From Chitinophaga pinensis (GTDB lineage: Bacteria; Bacteroidota; Bacteroidia; Chitinophagales; Chitinophagaceae): a DNA stretch of 64,000 bases. The number at the start of each line of letters is the position of its first letter. The first letter of the stretch is position 1. The stretch is from positions 5,952,001-6,016,000 of the forward strand of contig LR632930.1 in the NCBI GenBank assembly GCA_902167325.1. The letters run 5' to 3'. Positions 52,328 through 61,092 of the stretch are shown piece after piece. The notes under the pieces were generated by a model. It did no database searches, was not told the DNA's origin, and saw nothing but the letters and a program-made list of their open reading frames with translations. Both the position numbers and the translations under genes were made by a program.

Positions 52328-52334
52328 AAGGCCG

Positions 52335-52342
52335 CAAAGATA
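52335..52342 (-). promoter_or_regulatory. -7 box for the 99-residue hypothetical gene
   Basis: TATCTTTG on the minus strand, 8 bases upstream of the start codon; a -33-like TTGT is present at 19 bases. Confidence 0.5.
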
Positions 52343-52505
52343 ATACGATTCACCTTTCCGGACAAGCTCCCCCGCTCCTGCTCCTTATATAAATCAGGCT
52401 CACAACGTTCATTTACAGCTGATCCTGCAGGAGACATTCTGACAATAGCAGCATATATGCCGCTCAGGATAGCAAAACACCCATTGATTTACAGCGGTTT
52501 ATTAT

Positions 52506-52540
52506 AAAAAAAGCCGGATTATGTTTCCATAACCCGGCTG
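52506..52540 (-). terminator. terminator after the branched-chain aminotransferase
   Basis: On the minus strand, agccgggttatg-gaaa-cataatccggct followed by TTTTTT, 23 bases past the stop. Confidence 0.85.
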
Positions 52541-52562
52541 ATCTCTATAAACAACTTGGTAA

Positions 52563-53672
52563 TCAGTCAATATTGAAATTCCAGCCGCGTTCATCGGCAG
52601 CTTTGCCTGTTCGGATGGCATCCAGCCGCTCAATCACTTCCCGGCCCACTTCATACTTAGTGGTATCGAGGCTGATCTTGTGCTCCTTGTAATCCAGCTG
52701 CTCCACGTATGCCACACTGGCTGCGGTACCCGTACCGAACACCTCACGCAGGGTGCCATTTTCCCAGGCCGCCACCACTTCTTCAATGGAAACAGGGCGT
52801 TCCTCCACTTCCAGGCCCATATCGGTCAGCACGTCGATCACACTGGCACGGGTTACCCCCGCCAGGATCGTTCCGTTGGTAAGGTCTGGCGTAAGTGCGC
52901 GGTTCCCGATGATCACGAATACGTTCATCGTACCACATTCCTGCAGCCATTTGTACTCAGCCCCGTCTACCCACAGAATCTGATCATACCCGTCTTTCCG
53001 GGCCTGCATGGTTGGGTACATAGCCCCTCCGTAGTTACCCGCTGCCTTGGCATAGCCAACACCGCCGGGGAAAGCACGGATGTATTTATCCTGCACCAGC
53101 AGGTGAATGGGTTTATTGAAGTAAGGGCCCGAGGGACTGTTAATCACCGCGAAACGATAGGTATCCGAAGGACGGACACCGATAAATTCATCCATGGCGA
53201 TCATAAACGGCCGGAGATAGAGGGAACAGCCTTCGTTGGAAGGTACCCACTCACGGTCGAGGTCTATCAGCATAGCCATGCCGCCTACAAAAAGCCATTC
53301 CGGCACATCGGGCATCCCCATGCGCTCGGCGCTTTTGTTGAAACGGGCATAGTTATCGTACGGACGAAAAATCATGGGATGCCCCTGCTGGTCGTTATAC
53401 GCCTTGATCCCTTCAAAGATCGCCTGCCCATAATGCCAGGCGGCGTTGGAAGGGCTTACGGTAAAGGGCTGGAATGGTATGATTTCCGCATTAGTCCATT
53501 CTTTACCATCAAAATCGGCCACCAGCATGTGGTCCGCATATTTTTTACCAAATACCAGGTGCTCAAAGTCTACCTCCGGAAGACTGCTCCGGGAGGTTTT
53601 CGTTACCTTAATCCTCCGCTTCGCTTCTTCCATCACGGTAGATTTAGCGGTGGGATATTCTACTGCCATCAT
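52563..53672 (-). CDS. ilvE: branched-chain amino acid aminotransferase
   Basis: 369 residues, class IV PLP enzyme for the last step of Leu, Ile and Val synthesis and the first of their breakdown. Family segments are AIFEGIKAYNDQQGHPMIFR, RPFMIAMDEFIGVRPSDTYR, the cofactor lysine in GGVGYAKAAGNYGGAMYPT, and EVFGTGTAASVAYVEQLDY. Length fits the eukaryotic-like (type 2) BCAT group. Two successive ATG codons open the gene. Its product can supply 2-oxo acids to the fused E1 enzyme at 7594, though they are far apart. Confidence 0.95.
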   Translation of the reverse strand: MMAVEYPTAKSTVMEEAKRRIKVTKTSRSSLPEVDFEHLVFGKKYADHMLVADFDGKEWTNAEIIPFQPFTVSPSNAAWHYGQAIFEGIKAYNDQQGHPMIFRPYDNYARFNKSAERMGMPDVPEWLFVGGMAMLIDLDREWVPSNEGCSLYLRPFMIAMDEFIGVRPSDTYRFAVINSPSGPYFNKPIHLLVQDKYIRAFPGGVGYAKAAGNYGGAMYPTMQARKDGYDQILWVDGAEYKWLQECGTMNVFVIIGNRALTPDLTNGTILAGVTRASVIDVLTDMGLEVEERPVSIEEVVAAWENGTLREVFGTGTAASVAYVEQLDYKEHKISLDTTKYEVGREVIERLDAIRTGKAADERGWNFNID

Positions 53673-53798
53673 GGTTAATCAATTTTATCTCAATATTTTT
53701 ACACGCTTATTTGCATGTTTTCGTTCCACCGAACGATCCGCAAATAAACGTTTTTTCCCACACATGGGATTATCACTTGAAGCATTAATATAATATTT

Positions 53799-54296
53799 AT
53801 GAGCCTTGAGCGATTACAGCTGGACCCGTTTCTGTTGGCGCAAATGTACCACCAGCCTATCATTCCGGAGGAAATTAAAGCCGTTCCCGCGGAAGCGAAA
53901 GCCGTGCCTGAAATCAAATATTTAGGCGAAAATCAAAAAAACATCCTGCTGCTGATACAAAATGAAAAGGAAGCTTATTTGAGCGAGGAAACGTTCAATT
54001 TGCTGACTAATATCTTAAATGCATGCAAGCTGGGCATGCAGGATGTTGCATTGGTAAATACGGCAAATTACCCCGGCACCCGGTTGCAGAATTACCTGTC
54101 TAAGATACCCACCCGGCAGGTGATCTATTTCGCCATCCCCTCCGATGCTCTGGGCCTTCCTCCCATGGAAACGTACCGGATCGGGACTCACCACGGCATC
54201 TCCGTTCTGATGTCTGACGATCTGCAACTCATTGCAACTGATAAAATACTCAAAGGCCGCCTCTGGATGTGCCTCAAACAATTATTCGGCATTTAA
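53799..54296 (+). CDS. conserved protein of unknown function, possibly HolD-like
   Basis: 165 residues, no signal peptide. N-terminal LDPFLLAQMYHQPIIPEEIK, middle LGENQKNILLLIQNEKEAYL followed by LLTNILNACKLGMQDVALVN, C-terminal DDLQLIATDKILKGRLWMCL. The order of a Rossmann-like core and a final helix of the type LxxIxxxxxxKxxLWxxLK is reminiscent of the psi subunit (HolD) of DNA polymerase III. This is a tentative shape comparison, not a recognised match. Followed after 8 bases by rdgB; divergent from ilvE. Confidence 0.6.
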   Translation: MSLERLQLDPFLLAQMYHQPIIPEEIKAVPAEAKAVPEIKYLGENQKNILLLIQNEKEAYLSEETFNLLTNILNACKLGMQDVALVNTANYPGTRLQNYLSKIPTRQVIYFAIPSDALGLPPMETYRIGTHHGISVLMSDDLQLIATDKILKGRLWMCLKQLFGI

Positions 54297-54304
54297 ACGA
54301 TCAT

Positions 54305-54892
54305 ATGGAACTGGTTTTTGCGACGAACAACGATAATAAGGTAAAAGAGATCCGCTCCCTGCTGGGCAATCAATTCTCTATCGTCACCCTCCGGGAAGCC
54401 GGAATTGATATCGATATCCCCGAGCCGCACCCTACCCTGGAAGAAAATGCCAGGGAGAAGTCGCTCACCATTTATAACATGACCGGCAAAGATTCTTTCT
54501 CGGAAGATACCGGCCTTGAGATCGACGGGCTCAACGGAGAACCCGGCGTACTCTCCGCACGGTACGCCGGTGAAGCAAAAAGTGCCGACGATAACATCGA
54601 TAAAGTGCTCCGCCTCCTCGAAGGCAACCCCCAACGCTCCGCCCGCTTCCGCACCGTTATCAGTCTCTACCTCAACGGACAGGAGCACCAGTTCGAAGGC
54701 GTTGCCGAAGGTGAGATCCTCCCCGGCAGATCGGGCGGTAAGGGATTCGGCTACGACCCCATCTTCCGCCCCACGGGTGGCGACCGCTCCTTCGCAGAAA
54801 TGGAGCTTAGCGAAAAGAACCAGTTCAGTCACCGGGCCAAAGCATTCAAAAAGCTGATCGCCTTCCTCCAGGAAAACAATGGCAAGAGTTAA
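54305..54892 (+). CDS. rdgB: non-canonical purine NTP pyrophosphatase (RdgB/HAM1)
   Basis: 195 residues. Hydrolyses dITP, ITP and XTP to monophosphates and keeps hypoxanthine out of DNA. The N-terminal substrate loop is FATNNDNKVKEIRSLLG. The metal/substrate residues lie in SFSEDTGLEIDGLNGEPGV, and GKGFGYDPIFRPTG completes the active site. The ATG at 54305 gives the family start (MELVFATNN). Its last 14 bases overlap the next gene, indicating an operon with the thioesterase and nitroreductase. Confidence 0.95.
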   Translation: MELVFATNNDNKVKEIRSLLGNQFSIVTLREAGIDIDIPEPHPTLEENAREKSLTIYNMTGKDSFSEDTGLEIDGLNGEPGVLSARYAGEAKSADDNIDKVLRLLEGNPQRSARFRTVISLYLNGQEHQFEGVAEGEILPGRSGGKGFGYDPIFRPTGGDRSFAEMELSEKNQFSHRAKAFKKLIAFLQENNGKS

Positions 54893-55319
54893 AATAGATA
54901 TGCCGGAAACCTACCGGTTCATCACCCAGATGCCCATCCGCATCACGGATATCAACTATGGCGGCCACCTGGGTAACGACGCCGTGGTGTCTATCCTCCA
55001 GGAAGCACGTATGCGATACCTCGCCACATTCGGTGCTACAGAGCTGAAAGCCCTTGGCACCGCGCTCATTATGGCCGATGCCGCCATCGTCTATAAAGGT
55101 GAGGGTTTTTACGGCGACCAGCTTACAGTTGAAGTAACGGCAGACGAGTTCTCCACCGTTGGCTTCGACCTTTTCTACCGCGTCTCCACCTTCCGTGGCG
55201 GACAGCTCACCCTTATCGCGGAAGCTAAAACCGGGATGGTATGCTTCGATTACGAAGCCCGCAAAGTAGCCCGCCTCCCCGAAGCATTAAAAGAACAACT
55301 CAGTAAAACCAACGCATGA
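54879..55319 (+). CDS. 4HBT-type acyl-CoA thioesterase
   Basis: 146-residue hotdog-fold protein. RITDINYGGHLGNDAVVSIL is the characteristic N-terminal helix and active-site segment, with Asp-Asn followed by Gly-His. IYKGEGFYGDQLTVEVTADE fits the strand region. It probably hydrolyses short- or medium-chain acyl-CoA esters; the natural substrate is unknown. It overlaps rdgB by 14 bases and the nitroreductase by 4 (ATGA). Confidence 0.87.
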   Translation: MARVKIDMPETYRFITQMPIRITDINYGGHLGNDAVVSILQEARMRYLATFGATELKALGTALIMADAAIVYKGEGFYGDQLTVEVTADEFSTVGFDLFYRVSTFRGGQLTLIAEAKTGMVCFDYEARKVARLPEALKEQLSKTNA

Positions 55320-55891
55320 CAAACAATATACAGGACATCATCCTTTACCGCCGCACGGTAAAACCGACGGCTATGAACGGCAAGAAGATCGACGACGAAA
55401 CCATCCGTGAACTGCTTCAGCTGGCAGACTGGGCACCTACCCATGGACTCACGGAACCCTGGTATTTTGTAGTATACAGCGGAGATAAGGTGCAGCAGTT
55501 CTGTACCGACCACGCCGAACTTTACAAGCAATACACGCCTGCTGCCCAGTATATCCCGGGCAATTACGACAAACTGAAAGCACAGGGCGACCTCGCCTCC
55601 CATGTAATTGCCGTGGTTATGCGGCGCGGTGCCAATCCGAAGATCCCTGAGATCGAGGAAGTAGCGGCTACTGCCTGTGCGGTTGAAAACCTCTGGCTCG
55701 CAGCTACCGCTCAGAACATCGCGGTGTACTGGGGCTCTGGCGGTATGACGTATTCTCCCGCCATGCAGGATTACTTCGGACTGCGGGATGAAGACAAGGT
55801 CATGGGATTCCTTTATCTGGGTTATACAGAAGAGGCTCCACGCACCGGGCGGCGCGTAAAGCCTCTTGAAGATAAAGTGAAGTGGATGTAA
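55316..55891 (+). CDS. nitroreductase-family flavoprotein (YdjA-like)
   Basis: 191 residues. An FMN-dependent oxidoreductase with the N-terminal RRTVKPTAMNGKKID (phosphate-contact Arg), DWAPTHGLTEPWYFVVYSG, and the C-terminal MGFLYLGYTEEAPRTGRRVK. Reduces quinones or nitro compounds using NAD(P)H; the physiological substrate is unknown. Third gene of the rdgB operon (ATGA overlap). Convergent with glpD, 6 bases apart. Confidence 0.9.
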   Translation: MTNNIQDIILYRRTVKPTAMNGKKIDDETIRELLQLADWAPTHGLTEPWYFVVYSGDKVQQFCTDHAELYKQYTPAAQYIPGNYDKLKAQGDLASHVIAVVMRRGANPKIPEIEEVAATACAVENLWLAATAQNIAVYWGSGGMTYSPAMQDYFGLRDEDKVMGFLYLGYTEEAPRTGRRVKPLEDKVKWM

Positions 55892-55897
55892 TTATTA

Positions 55898-57445
55898 TCA
55901 GCTCAGCCGGTACGTTTTGGCCAGATCCTGGAAATCACGTACCTGCTTTGCTTCCCATTCCCCGTTTTTACCTGTTTCGGCAGCCATGATCTTAGCCACT
56001 TCCGGCGCTATGCGCAGGGCTTCTTCGGCATCGAGAAACAGGGCACGGGTGCGGCGGGCGAGGATGTCTTCCACGGTTTGCGCCATTTCAGAACGGATCC
56101 CCCAAAGAACCTGCGCACTGATGATCCCCAGCGATTCGCTCAGTACTTTTCCTCCATTATGCAGGCCTTTTACGGTAGCAGCGTCGGCACCATAGAAATA
56201 TAAGGGGTCGCTGTCGTCCAGTTTTACGGATGCTCCGTGTACCGGAAGGTTCCGGGTAACGGATTCGGTTTCAGACCAGCCTTTCACTTTCTCCAGCCTG
56301 TCTACCACATCTTCCCCCATTTTACGGTAGGTAGTCCATTTACCACCGAGGATGGTAACCATGCCCGAGGGCGTTACCATGATCTTATGGTTACGGGATA
56401 TCTCTTTCGTTTTCTCACTCTTTTCGGGCTTCGCCAGTGGCCGGAGACCTGCCCAAACGCTTTTCACATCACTGCGCTGCGGGGGTTTCCCGAGGTACTG
56501 ACCGGCAGTTTCGAGGATAAACTGGATTTCTTTTTCCATGGCAACGGGGTCGAGGCTGATCTCGTTTACGGGATTATCCGTGGTACCCACTACTATTTTA
56601 TTATGCCAGGGTACGGCAAAAAGCACGCGCCCGTCGGATGTTTTCGGGATCATGAGGGCATTATCGCCGGGGAGGAAGGTACGGTCGAGCACAAGGTGTA
56701 CACCCTGACTGGCCACGATCTTACGTTTGATGGTGGGATCGTCCATTTCAAGGATATCGTCCACGAACACACCGGTGCAATTGATAATGCCTTTGGTGCT
56801 AAAGCGGTAGGATCTGCCAGACTCGGCATCGCTGGCTTTTACCACAGCAAGCTGCCCTTTGCTGTCTTTTTCCAGACCGGTTACTTTCATATAGTTCAGT
56901 GCCACACCGCCTTTGTCGTAAATGGTTTGCATAAGGTTTACCGCGAGGCGGGCATCATCAAACTGGCCGTCATGATAGAGGATACCTGCCGTGAGGTGAT
57001 CTTCTTTAAGGCCGGGGAGCAGGTTCAGTGTTTTTTTACGGGAGATGTATTTGGAGGAACCGAGGCTGAGGCGGCCGGCCATCCAGTCATACATTTTAAG
57101 GCCTACGGTGTAGAAAATGCCTTCCCACCAGCTATAGGCGGGGATGACGAAGGAAAGGTTCCGGGAAAGGTGTTGTGCGTTTTTCAGTAATAGCCCTCTT
57201 TCTATGCTGGCTTCCCTTACGAGGGCAACATCGCCCTGCGCCAGGTAACGGACACCGCCATGAAGGAGTTTGGTTGCTTTGCTTGACGTGGATTTGGCAA
57301 AATCAGATTGTTCCAAAAGAAGGGTTCTGTATCCGCGGGTTACGGCTTCCAGCGCAGCACCAAGGCCGGTGGCGCCTCCGCCGATCACTATTACATCCCA
57401 CTCGCTGGTTTCCCCGATTTTTTGCAGTTGTTCTAAACGGTTCAT
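55898..57445 (-). CDS. glpD: FAD-dependent glycerol-3-phosphate dehydrogenase
   Basis: 515 residues, membrane-associated. Oxidises glycerol-3-phosphate to dihydroxyacetone phosphate and feeds electrons to quinone. The FAD motif is DVIVIGGGATGLGAALEA, the substrate region KATKLLHGGVRYLAQGDVAL. The C-terminal domain contains GGKWTTYRKMGEDVVDRLEK. The ATG at 57445 (MNRLEQLQKIGETSEWDVIV) is preferred over an upstream frame extension. It works after GlpK, whose gene lies about 250 bases upstream. Confidence 0.95.
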   Translation of the reverse strand: MNRLEQLQKIGETSEWDVIVIGGGATGLGAALEAVTRGYRTLLLEQSDFAKSTSSKATKLLHGGVRYLAQGDVALVREASIERGLLLKNAQHLSRNLSFVIPAYSWWEGIFYTVGLKMYDWMAGRLSLGSSKYISRKKTLNLLPGLKEDHLTAGILYHDGQFDDARLAVNLMQTIYDKGGVALNYMKVTGLEKDSKGQLAVVKASDAESGRSYRFSTKGIINCTGVFVDDILEMDDPTIKRKIVASQGVHLVLDRTFLPGDNALMIPKTSDGRVLFAVPWHNKIVVGTTDNPVNEISLDPVAMEKEIQFILETAGQYLGKPPQRSDVKSVWAGLRPLAKPEKSEKTKEISRNHKIMVTPSGMVTILGGKWTTYRKMGEDVVDRLEKVKGWSETESVTRNLPVHGASVKLDDSDPLYFYGADAATVKGLHNGGKVLSESLGIISAQVLWGIRSEMAQTVEDILARRTRALFLDAEEALRIAPEVAKIMAAETGKNGEWEAKQVRDFQDLAKTYRLS

Positions 57446-57501
57446 TGTCGCTATTGGATTCAAGGCATTATTATACAATATACATCGCATTCCGATACTG
57501 G

Positions 57502-57509
57502 CAAAATTA
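57502..57509 (-). promoter_or_regulatory. -7 box for glpD
   Basis: TAATTTTG on the minus strand fits TAnnTTTG in the glpK-glpD spacer, 57 bases before the ATG. It suggests glpD can be transcribed separately from padR-glpK. Confidence 0.4.
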
Positions 57510-57691
57510 ATCGTTTTTACCCGCTATTTCCGGGAAATCTCAGTTTCTGCCAGGAATATTGTTATGATCATTGCATGTCAGGGGTTTATGATATTAACGC
57601 GGCAAGGGGGGATTTGTTCCCTTGTCTGATAGTTGCGGTAAATCGTCTGCCCCCCGTCCGCCAGCCAGAGCAGCTGTGCGGAACCATGCGG

Positions 57692-59182
57692 TTAGAAGTC
57701 CCAGTTCTTGACCCTTGCCACGGCTTTCTGCCACCGTTCCCGAAGGGCGGGGCCTGGCTGCTGCGCAGGTTCAAAAACACGTTGGATGGTATATTGCTCC
57801 CGGATCTCCTCCAGGGTCCAGAACCCGGTGGCAAGGCCGGCGAGGTAAGCGGCGCCGGTAGCACTGGCCGGCATTACTGCCGGGCGCATCACGGGGTACT
57901 GCAGGATGTCTGTCTGCATTTGCATGAAGAAGTCATAGGTAGCGGAAGTACCATCTACCCGAAGTTCACGGATAGCACGGCCACTGTCTTTTTCCATGGC
58001 ATCCAGCGCATCGGCGATGCCGAGCGCCACCCCTTCGAGGGCCGCCCGGGCAATGTGACCGGAGGAAGTGCCGCGGGTAATGCCGATGATCATGCCGCGT
58101 GCGTAGGGGTCCCAGTGCGGGGTACCCAGGCCCGACAGGGCAGGTACGAACATTACGCCACCATTATCAGGCTCCGTTTGTGCGAGGGCCTCGATCTCAG
58201 CGGTGGATTCAATCAGGCCTAAACCATCGCGGATCCAGCGGAACACGGAGCTGCCGCCGAACACACTGCCTTCGAGTGCATACGTCACATCTTCCCCTAT
58301 TTTCCATGCTATGGTGGTAAGCAGGTGATTATCGGAAGTAACGGGTTTGCTGCCAGTGTTCATCAACGCAAAGCACCCGCTGCCATAAGTATTTTTAACC
58401 ATCCCCGGCTCCAGGCACATCTGCCCGAAAAGCGCGGCCTGCTGATCGCCCGCTACCCCGGCAATGGGGATAACAGCATCCAGCAACCCGGATTGGGTAT
58501 GCCCTATTATCTCGCTGTTGGAGCAGATGGAAGGCAATAACTGATGGGGGATATTAAATAACCGCAGCAGCTCTTCGTCCCATTCAAGTGTATGGATGTT
58601 GAAGAGCATTGTGCGGGAAGCGTTCGTTAAGTCGGTTACATGTACTTTACCCCCTGTGAGTTTCCAGATGAGCCAGGCATCGATGGTGCCGAAAGCCAGC
58701 TTACCCTGCTCGGCGCGGAGCCGGGCATCGGGAATGTGATCGATGATCCAGGAGATCTTGCTGGCCGAAAAATAAGCGTCGAGGATGAGTCCTGTTTTAC
58801 GTTGCACCAGTCCGGAAAAGCCCTGGTAACGGAATTCGTCTACCAGTTTGGAAGTACGGCGGTCCTGCCAGGCAATGGCGTTGTATACGGGTTCTCCTTT
58901 TTCACGGTCCCATATCACGGTGGTTTCGCGTTGGTTGGCGATGCCGATACCCGCAATATCCGCGGCACGGATGCCGGCGGTGGCGATCAGCTCTTCCACT
59001 ACTGACAACATGGTGTACCAGATCTCATTCGGATCTACTTCTATCCAGCCGGGTTGCGGATAATACTTTTCGTATTCTTTCTGCAAATGCATCACTACCT
59101 GCCCCTCGCGTGAAAAGAGCACTGCCCCGGCTGCGCTGGAGCCGAGATCGAGAGAGAGGATATATTTCTTTTCGCCGTTCAT
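57692..59182 (-). CDS. glpK: glycerol kinase
   Basis: 496 residues, FGGY family. Phosphorylates glycerol with ATP. SLDLGSSAAGAVLFSREGQV at the N-terminus, the substrate signature GIANQRETTVIWDREKGEPV, and in the C-terminal half SGLGTPHWDPYARGMIIGIT and LRVDGTSATYDFFMQMQTD. All major catalytic segments are present. It starts 14 bases after the padR stop, so they are co-transcribed. Confidence 0.96.
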   Translation of the reverse strand: MNGEKKYILSLDLGSSAAGAVLFSREGQVVMHLQKEYEKYYPQPGWIEVDPNEIWYTMLSVVEELIATAGIRAADIAGIGIANQRETTVIWDREKGEPVYNAIAWQDRRTSKLVDEFRYQGFSGLVQRKTGLILDAYFSASKISWIIDHIPDARLRAEQGKLAFGTIDAWLIWKLTGGKVHVTDLTNASRTMLFNIHTLEWDEELLRLFNIPHQLLPSICSNSEIIGHTQSGLLDAVIPIAGVAGDQQAALFGQMCLEPGMVKNTYGSGCFALMNTGSKPVTSDNHLLTTIAWKIGEDVTYALEGSVFGGSSVFRWIRDGLGLIESTAEIEALAQTEPDNGGVMFVPALSGLGTPHWDPYARGMIIGITRGTSSGHIARAALEGVALGIADALDAMEKDSGRAIRELRVDGTSATYDFFMQMQTDILQYPVMRPAVMPASATGAAYLAGLATGFWTLEEIREQYTIQRVFEPAQQPGPALRERWQKAVARVKNWDF

Positions 59183-59196
59183 CTGCCGGATATTTT

Positions 59197-59553
59197 TTAA
59201 ACTTGCTTCAGGTCGGTAATGGCCTGCATCAGTTCCCCAAGGTACTGATACATGGTTTCGAGATATTCGTTTCCGAGATCGGTGATCTGGTAGTATTTGC
59301 GGGGTACGCCCTCATCCATTTCCACCCATCTCGACTCCACCAGTTTTTCTTTCTTCAGGCGGCTCAGCAGCGGATAGATGGTGCCCTCGGCAATATCCAT
59401 ATCCGCCAGTTTCTTAATCTCACTGATCAGCTCATACCCGTACCGCTCCTTTTTTTGCAGCAGCAGCATAATGATGTATTCGAACAATCCCTTTTTTATC
59501 TGGGACTGCCATCGTGTAATAAAGTATGCGTTTGCATCAGGCTTGCGCTCCAT
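59197..59553 (-). CDS. PadR-family transcriptional regulator
   Basis: 118-residue winged-helix protein. N-terminal KGLFEYIIMLLLQKKERYGY and wing segment ISEIKKLADMDIAEGTIYPL, then LLSRLKKEKLVESRWVE, are the typical PadR DNA-binding domain. The C-terminal helix for dimerisation is short (LGELMQAITDLKQV), as in PadR-s2 proteins. Immediately upstream of glpK, so it is a likely local regulator of glycerol use. An inverted repeat just upstream (59573-59597) may be its operator. Confidence 0.9.
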   Translation of the reverse strand: MERKPDANAYFITRWQSQIKKGLFEYIIMLLLQKKERYGYELISEIKKLADMDIAEGTIYPLLSRLKKEKLVESRWVEMDEGVPRKYYQITDLGNEYLETMYQYLGELMQAITDLKQV

Positions 59554-59572
59554 ATTCAGGGGTCGGTACGTG

Positions 59573-59597
59573 AATAATTAAATGTAAATCAATTATT
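59573..59597. promoter_or_regulatory. candidate PadR operator
   Basis: aataatt (59573-59579) and aattatt (59591-59597) form an inverted repeat with an 11-base spacer, 20 bases before the padR ATG and overlapping the stop codon of the GH125 gene. Confidence 0.35.
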
Positions 59598-61011
59598 GCA
59601 GTAAATGCGGGCGTTCAGTGAATACTTTCCAGATAAACTCTCCGAAAATTGTATTGGCCCATGCAAACCACGAACGGGTGAATTTAGCAGGATCATCTTT
59701 ATGAAATGACTCGTGCATAAACCCTTTCCCTGCGTGGCAGGATTTCAGTATTCGAAGGCATTCGCGGATCTCCGTTTCGTTTTTGCTCGTAAGCCCCTGC
59801 ATCACCAGGCTGATAGGCCAGATGCGGTCCATCCCGGTATGCGGACTACCGATCCCCTTCCCTGCTTTTCCGGAGAAATGGAAAGGGTTTTCGGAAGACA
59901 GGATCATCTTCCTTGTGTTGGCATATACCGGATCGTTTGGTGCAACGGCGCCGAGGTAAGGCAGTGAAAGCAGGCTCGGTACGTTAGCATCATCCATCAG
60001 GTGGAAGCTGCCGAAACCGTTTACCTCGAACGCATATACTTTACCGAATTGCGGATGCGTGGTAATGGCATATTTCTTCAAAGCGTTTTCCACTTCCGTT
60101 GCCAGCGCACGGCATTCAGCAGCGAGCGCGGCATCCATCTTCTGCGCGGTGAGTATCTCGGCCGCCTGGCGGAGGCTCACAACGGCGAAGAAGTTGGAGG
60201 GTACGAGGAATTGGAATACGGTGGCATCATCACTGGGGCGGAAGGTGCTGCAGATAAGCCCCACCGGTTTTACGGGGTAGCCGTAACCAGCCAGCGGTAC
60301 CCCGTCTGTTGCCCAGGAGGTATTGCGCTGGAAAGTGTATGGACCCGGACCGTTCTTGCGTTGCTGTTCGCGGAACGTTTTCACGGTGAGGGAAATGGAA
60401 GTTTGCCATGCCTCGTCGAACGGCGAAGTATCACCTGTTTTTTTCCAATAGAGGTAAGCCAGGCGGATGGGGTAGCAAAGTGAGTCGATCTCCCATTTGC
60501 GTTCATGGATGCCGGGCTTCATATCGGTAATATCGCTGGCCCATTCGCCCCGTTTGTTCTCGTCTTTATAGAACGCGTTGGCGTAAGGATCTTTATGTAT
60601 ACACTTCACCTGGTGGTTGATCACCCCGGCAATGAGGTGCTGCAGGTCTTTATCTTTTGACACCAGCTGCAGGTAAGGTGATACCTGTGCGGTACTGTCG
60701 CGCAGCCACATAGCGTCAATATCACCGGTGATCACGTAGGTGTCGGGCCGGCCGTTGACGGTGGTATATTCCACCGTGGTATCGAGGGTGTTAGGGAAAC
60801 AGTTGTTGAACAGCCAGGCCATTTCGGGATCTTTCACACCTTTCTGTACGGCGGCTATGGCGTCTTCCACGGCTTTGCTGCGAAACTTACGCTGTGCTTC
60901 GGGCACTCTTACCACGGGGAACGGATCGGCCGTAGCCCAGGAGAGTGCGGGGCGCAGGAGTGCTGCGGAGGAAAGTATGGCGGACTGACGGAGAAAATTT
61001 CTTCTGCTCAT
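59593..61011 (-). CDS. glycoside hydrolase family 125 (exo-alpha-1,6-mannosidase)
   Basis: 472 residues. Twin-arginine-like signal (MSRRNFLRQSAILSSAALL), then the GH125 (alpha/alpha)6 barrel. Segments are DTTVEYTTVNGRPDTYVITG, the acid region DIDAMWLRDSTAQVSPYLQL, DMKPGIHERKWEIDSLCYPI and SPHTGMDRIWPISLVMQGL. Removes terminal alpha-1,6-mannose from N-glycans or yeast mannan. The signal implies export in folded form. Forty bases upstream of padR on the same strand, so it may be co-transcribed with the glycerol genes. Confidence 0.9.
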   Translation of the reverse strand: MSRRNFLRQSAILSSAALLRPALSWATADPFPVVRVPEAQRKFRSKAVEDAIAAVQKGVKDPEMAWLFNNCFPNTLDTTVEYTTVNGRPDTYVITGDIDAMWLRDSTAQVSPYLQLVSKDKDLQHLIAGVINHQVKCIHKDPYANAFYKDENKRGEWASDITDMKPGIHERKWEIDSLCYPIRLAYLYWKKTGDTSPFDEAWQTSISLTVKTFREQQRKNGPGPYTFQRNTSWATDGVPLAGYGYPVKPVGLICSTFRPSDDATVFQFLVPSNFFAVVSLRQAAEILTAQKMDAALAAECRALATEVENALKKYAITTHPQFGKVYAFEVNGFGSFHLMDDANVPSLLSLPYLGAVAPNDPVYANTRKMILSSENPFHFSGKAGKGIGSPHTGMDRIWPISLVMQGLTSKNETEIRECLRILKSCHAGKGFMHESFHKDDPAKFTRSWFAWANTIFGEFIWKVFTERPHLLQ

Positions 61012-61092
61012 AACTTATATCATTGAACCTGAAAAATAGAAAATCCGGGCAAGAAATACACCTCTTACCCATTAAAAAATCCGCAGATTCTC

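Noticed and set aside
56237..57190. Plus-strand frame of 317 codons inside glpD
   Set aside because: Antisense shadow; the minus-strand product has complete GlpD motifs.
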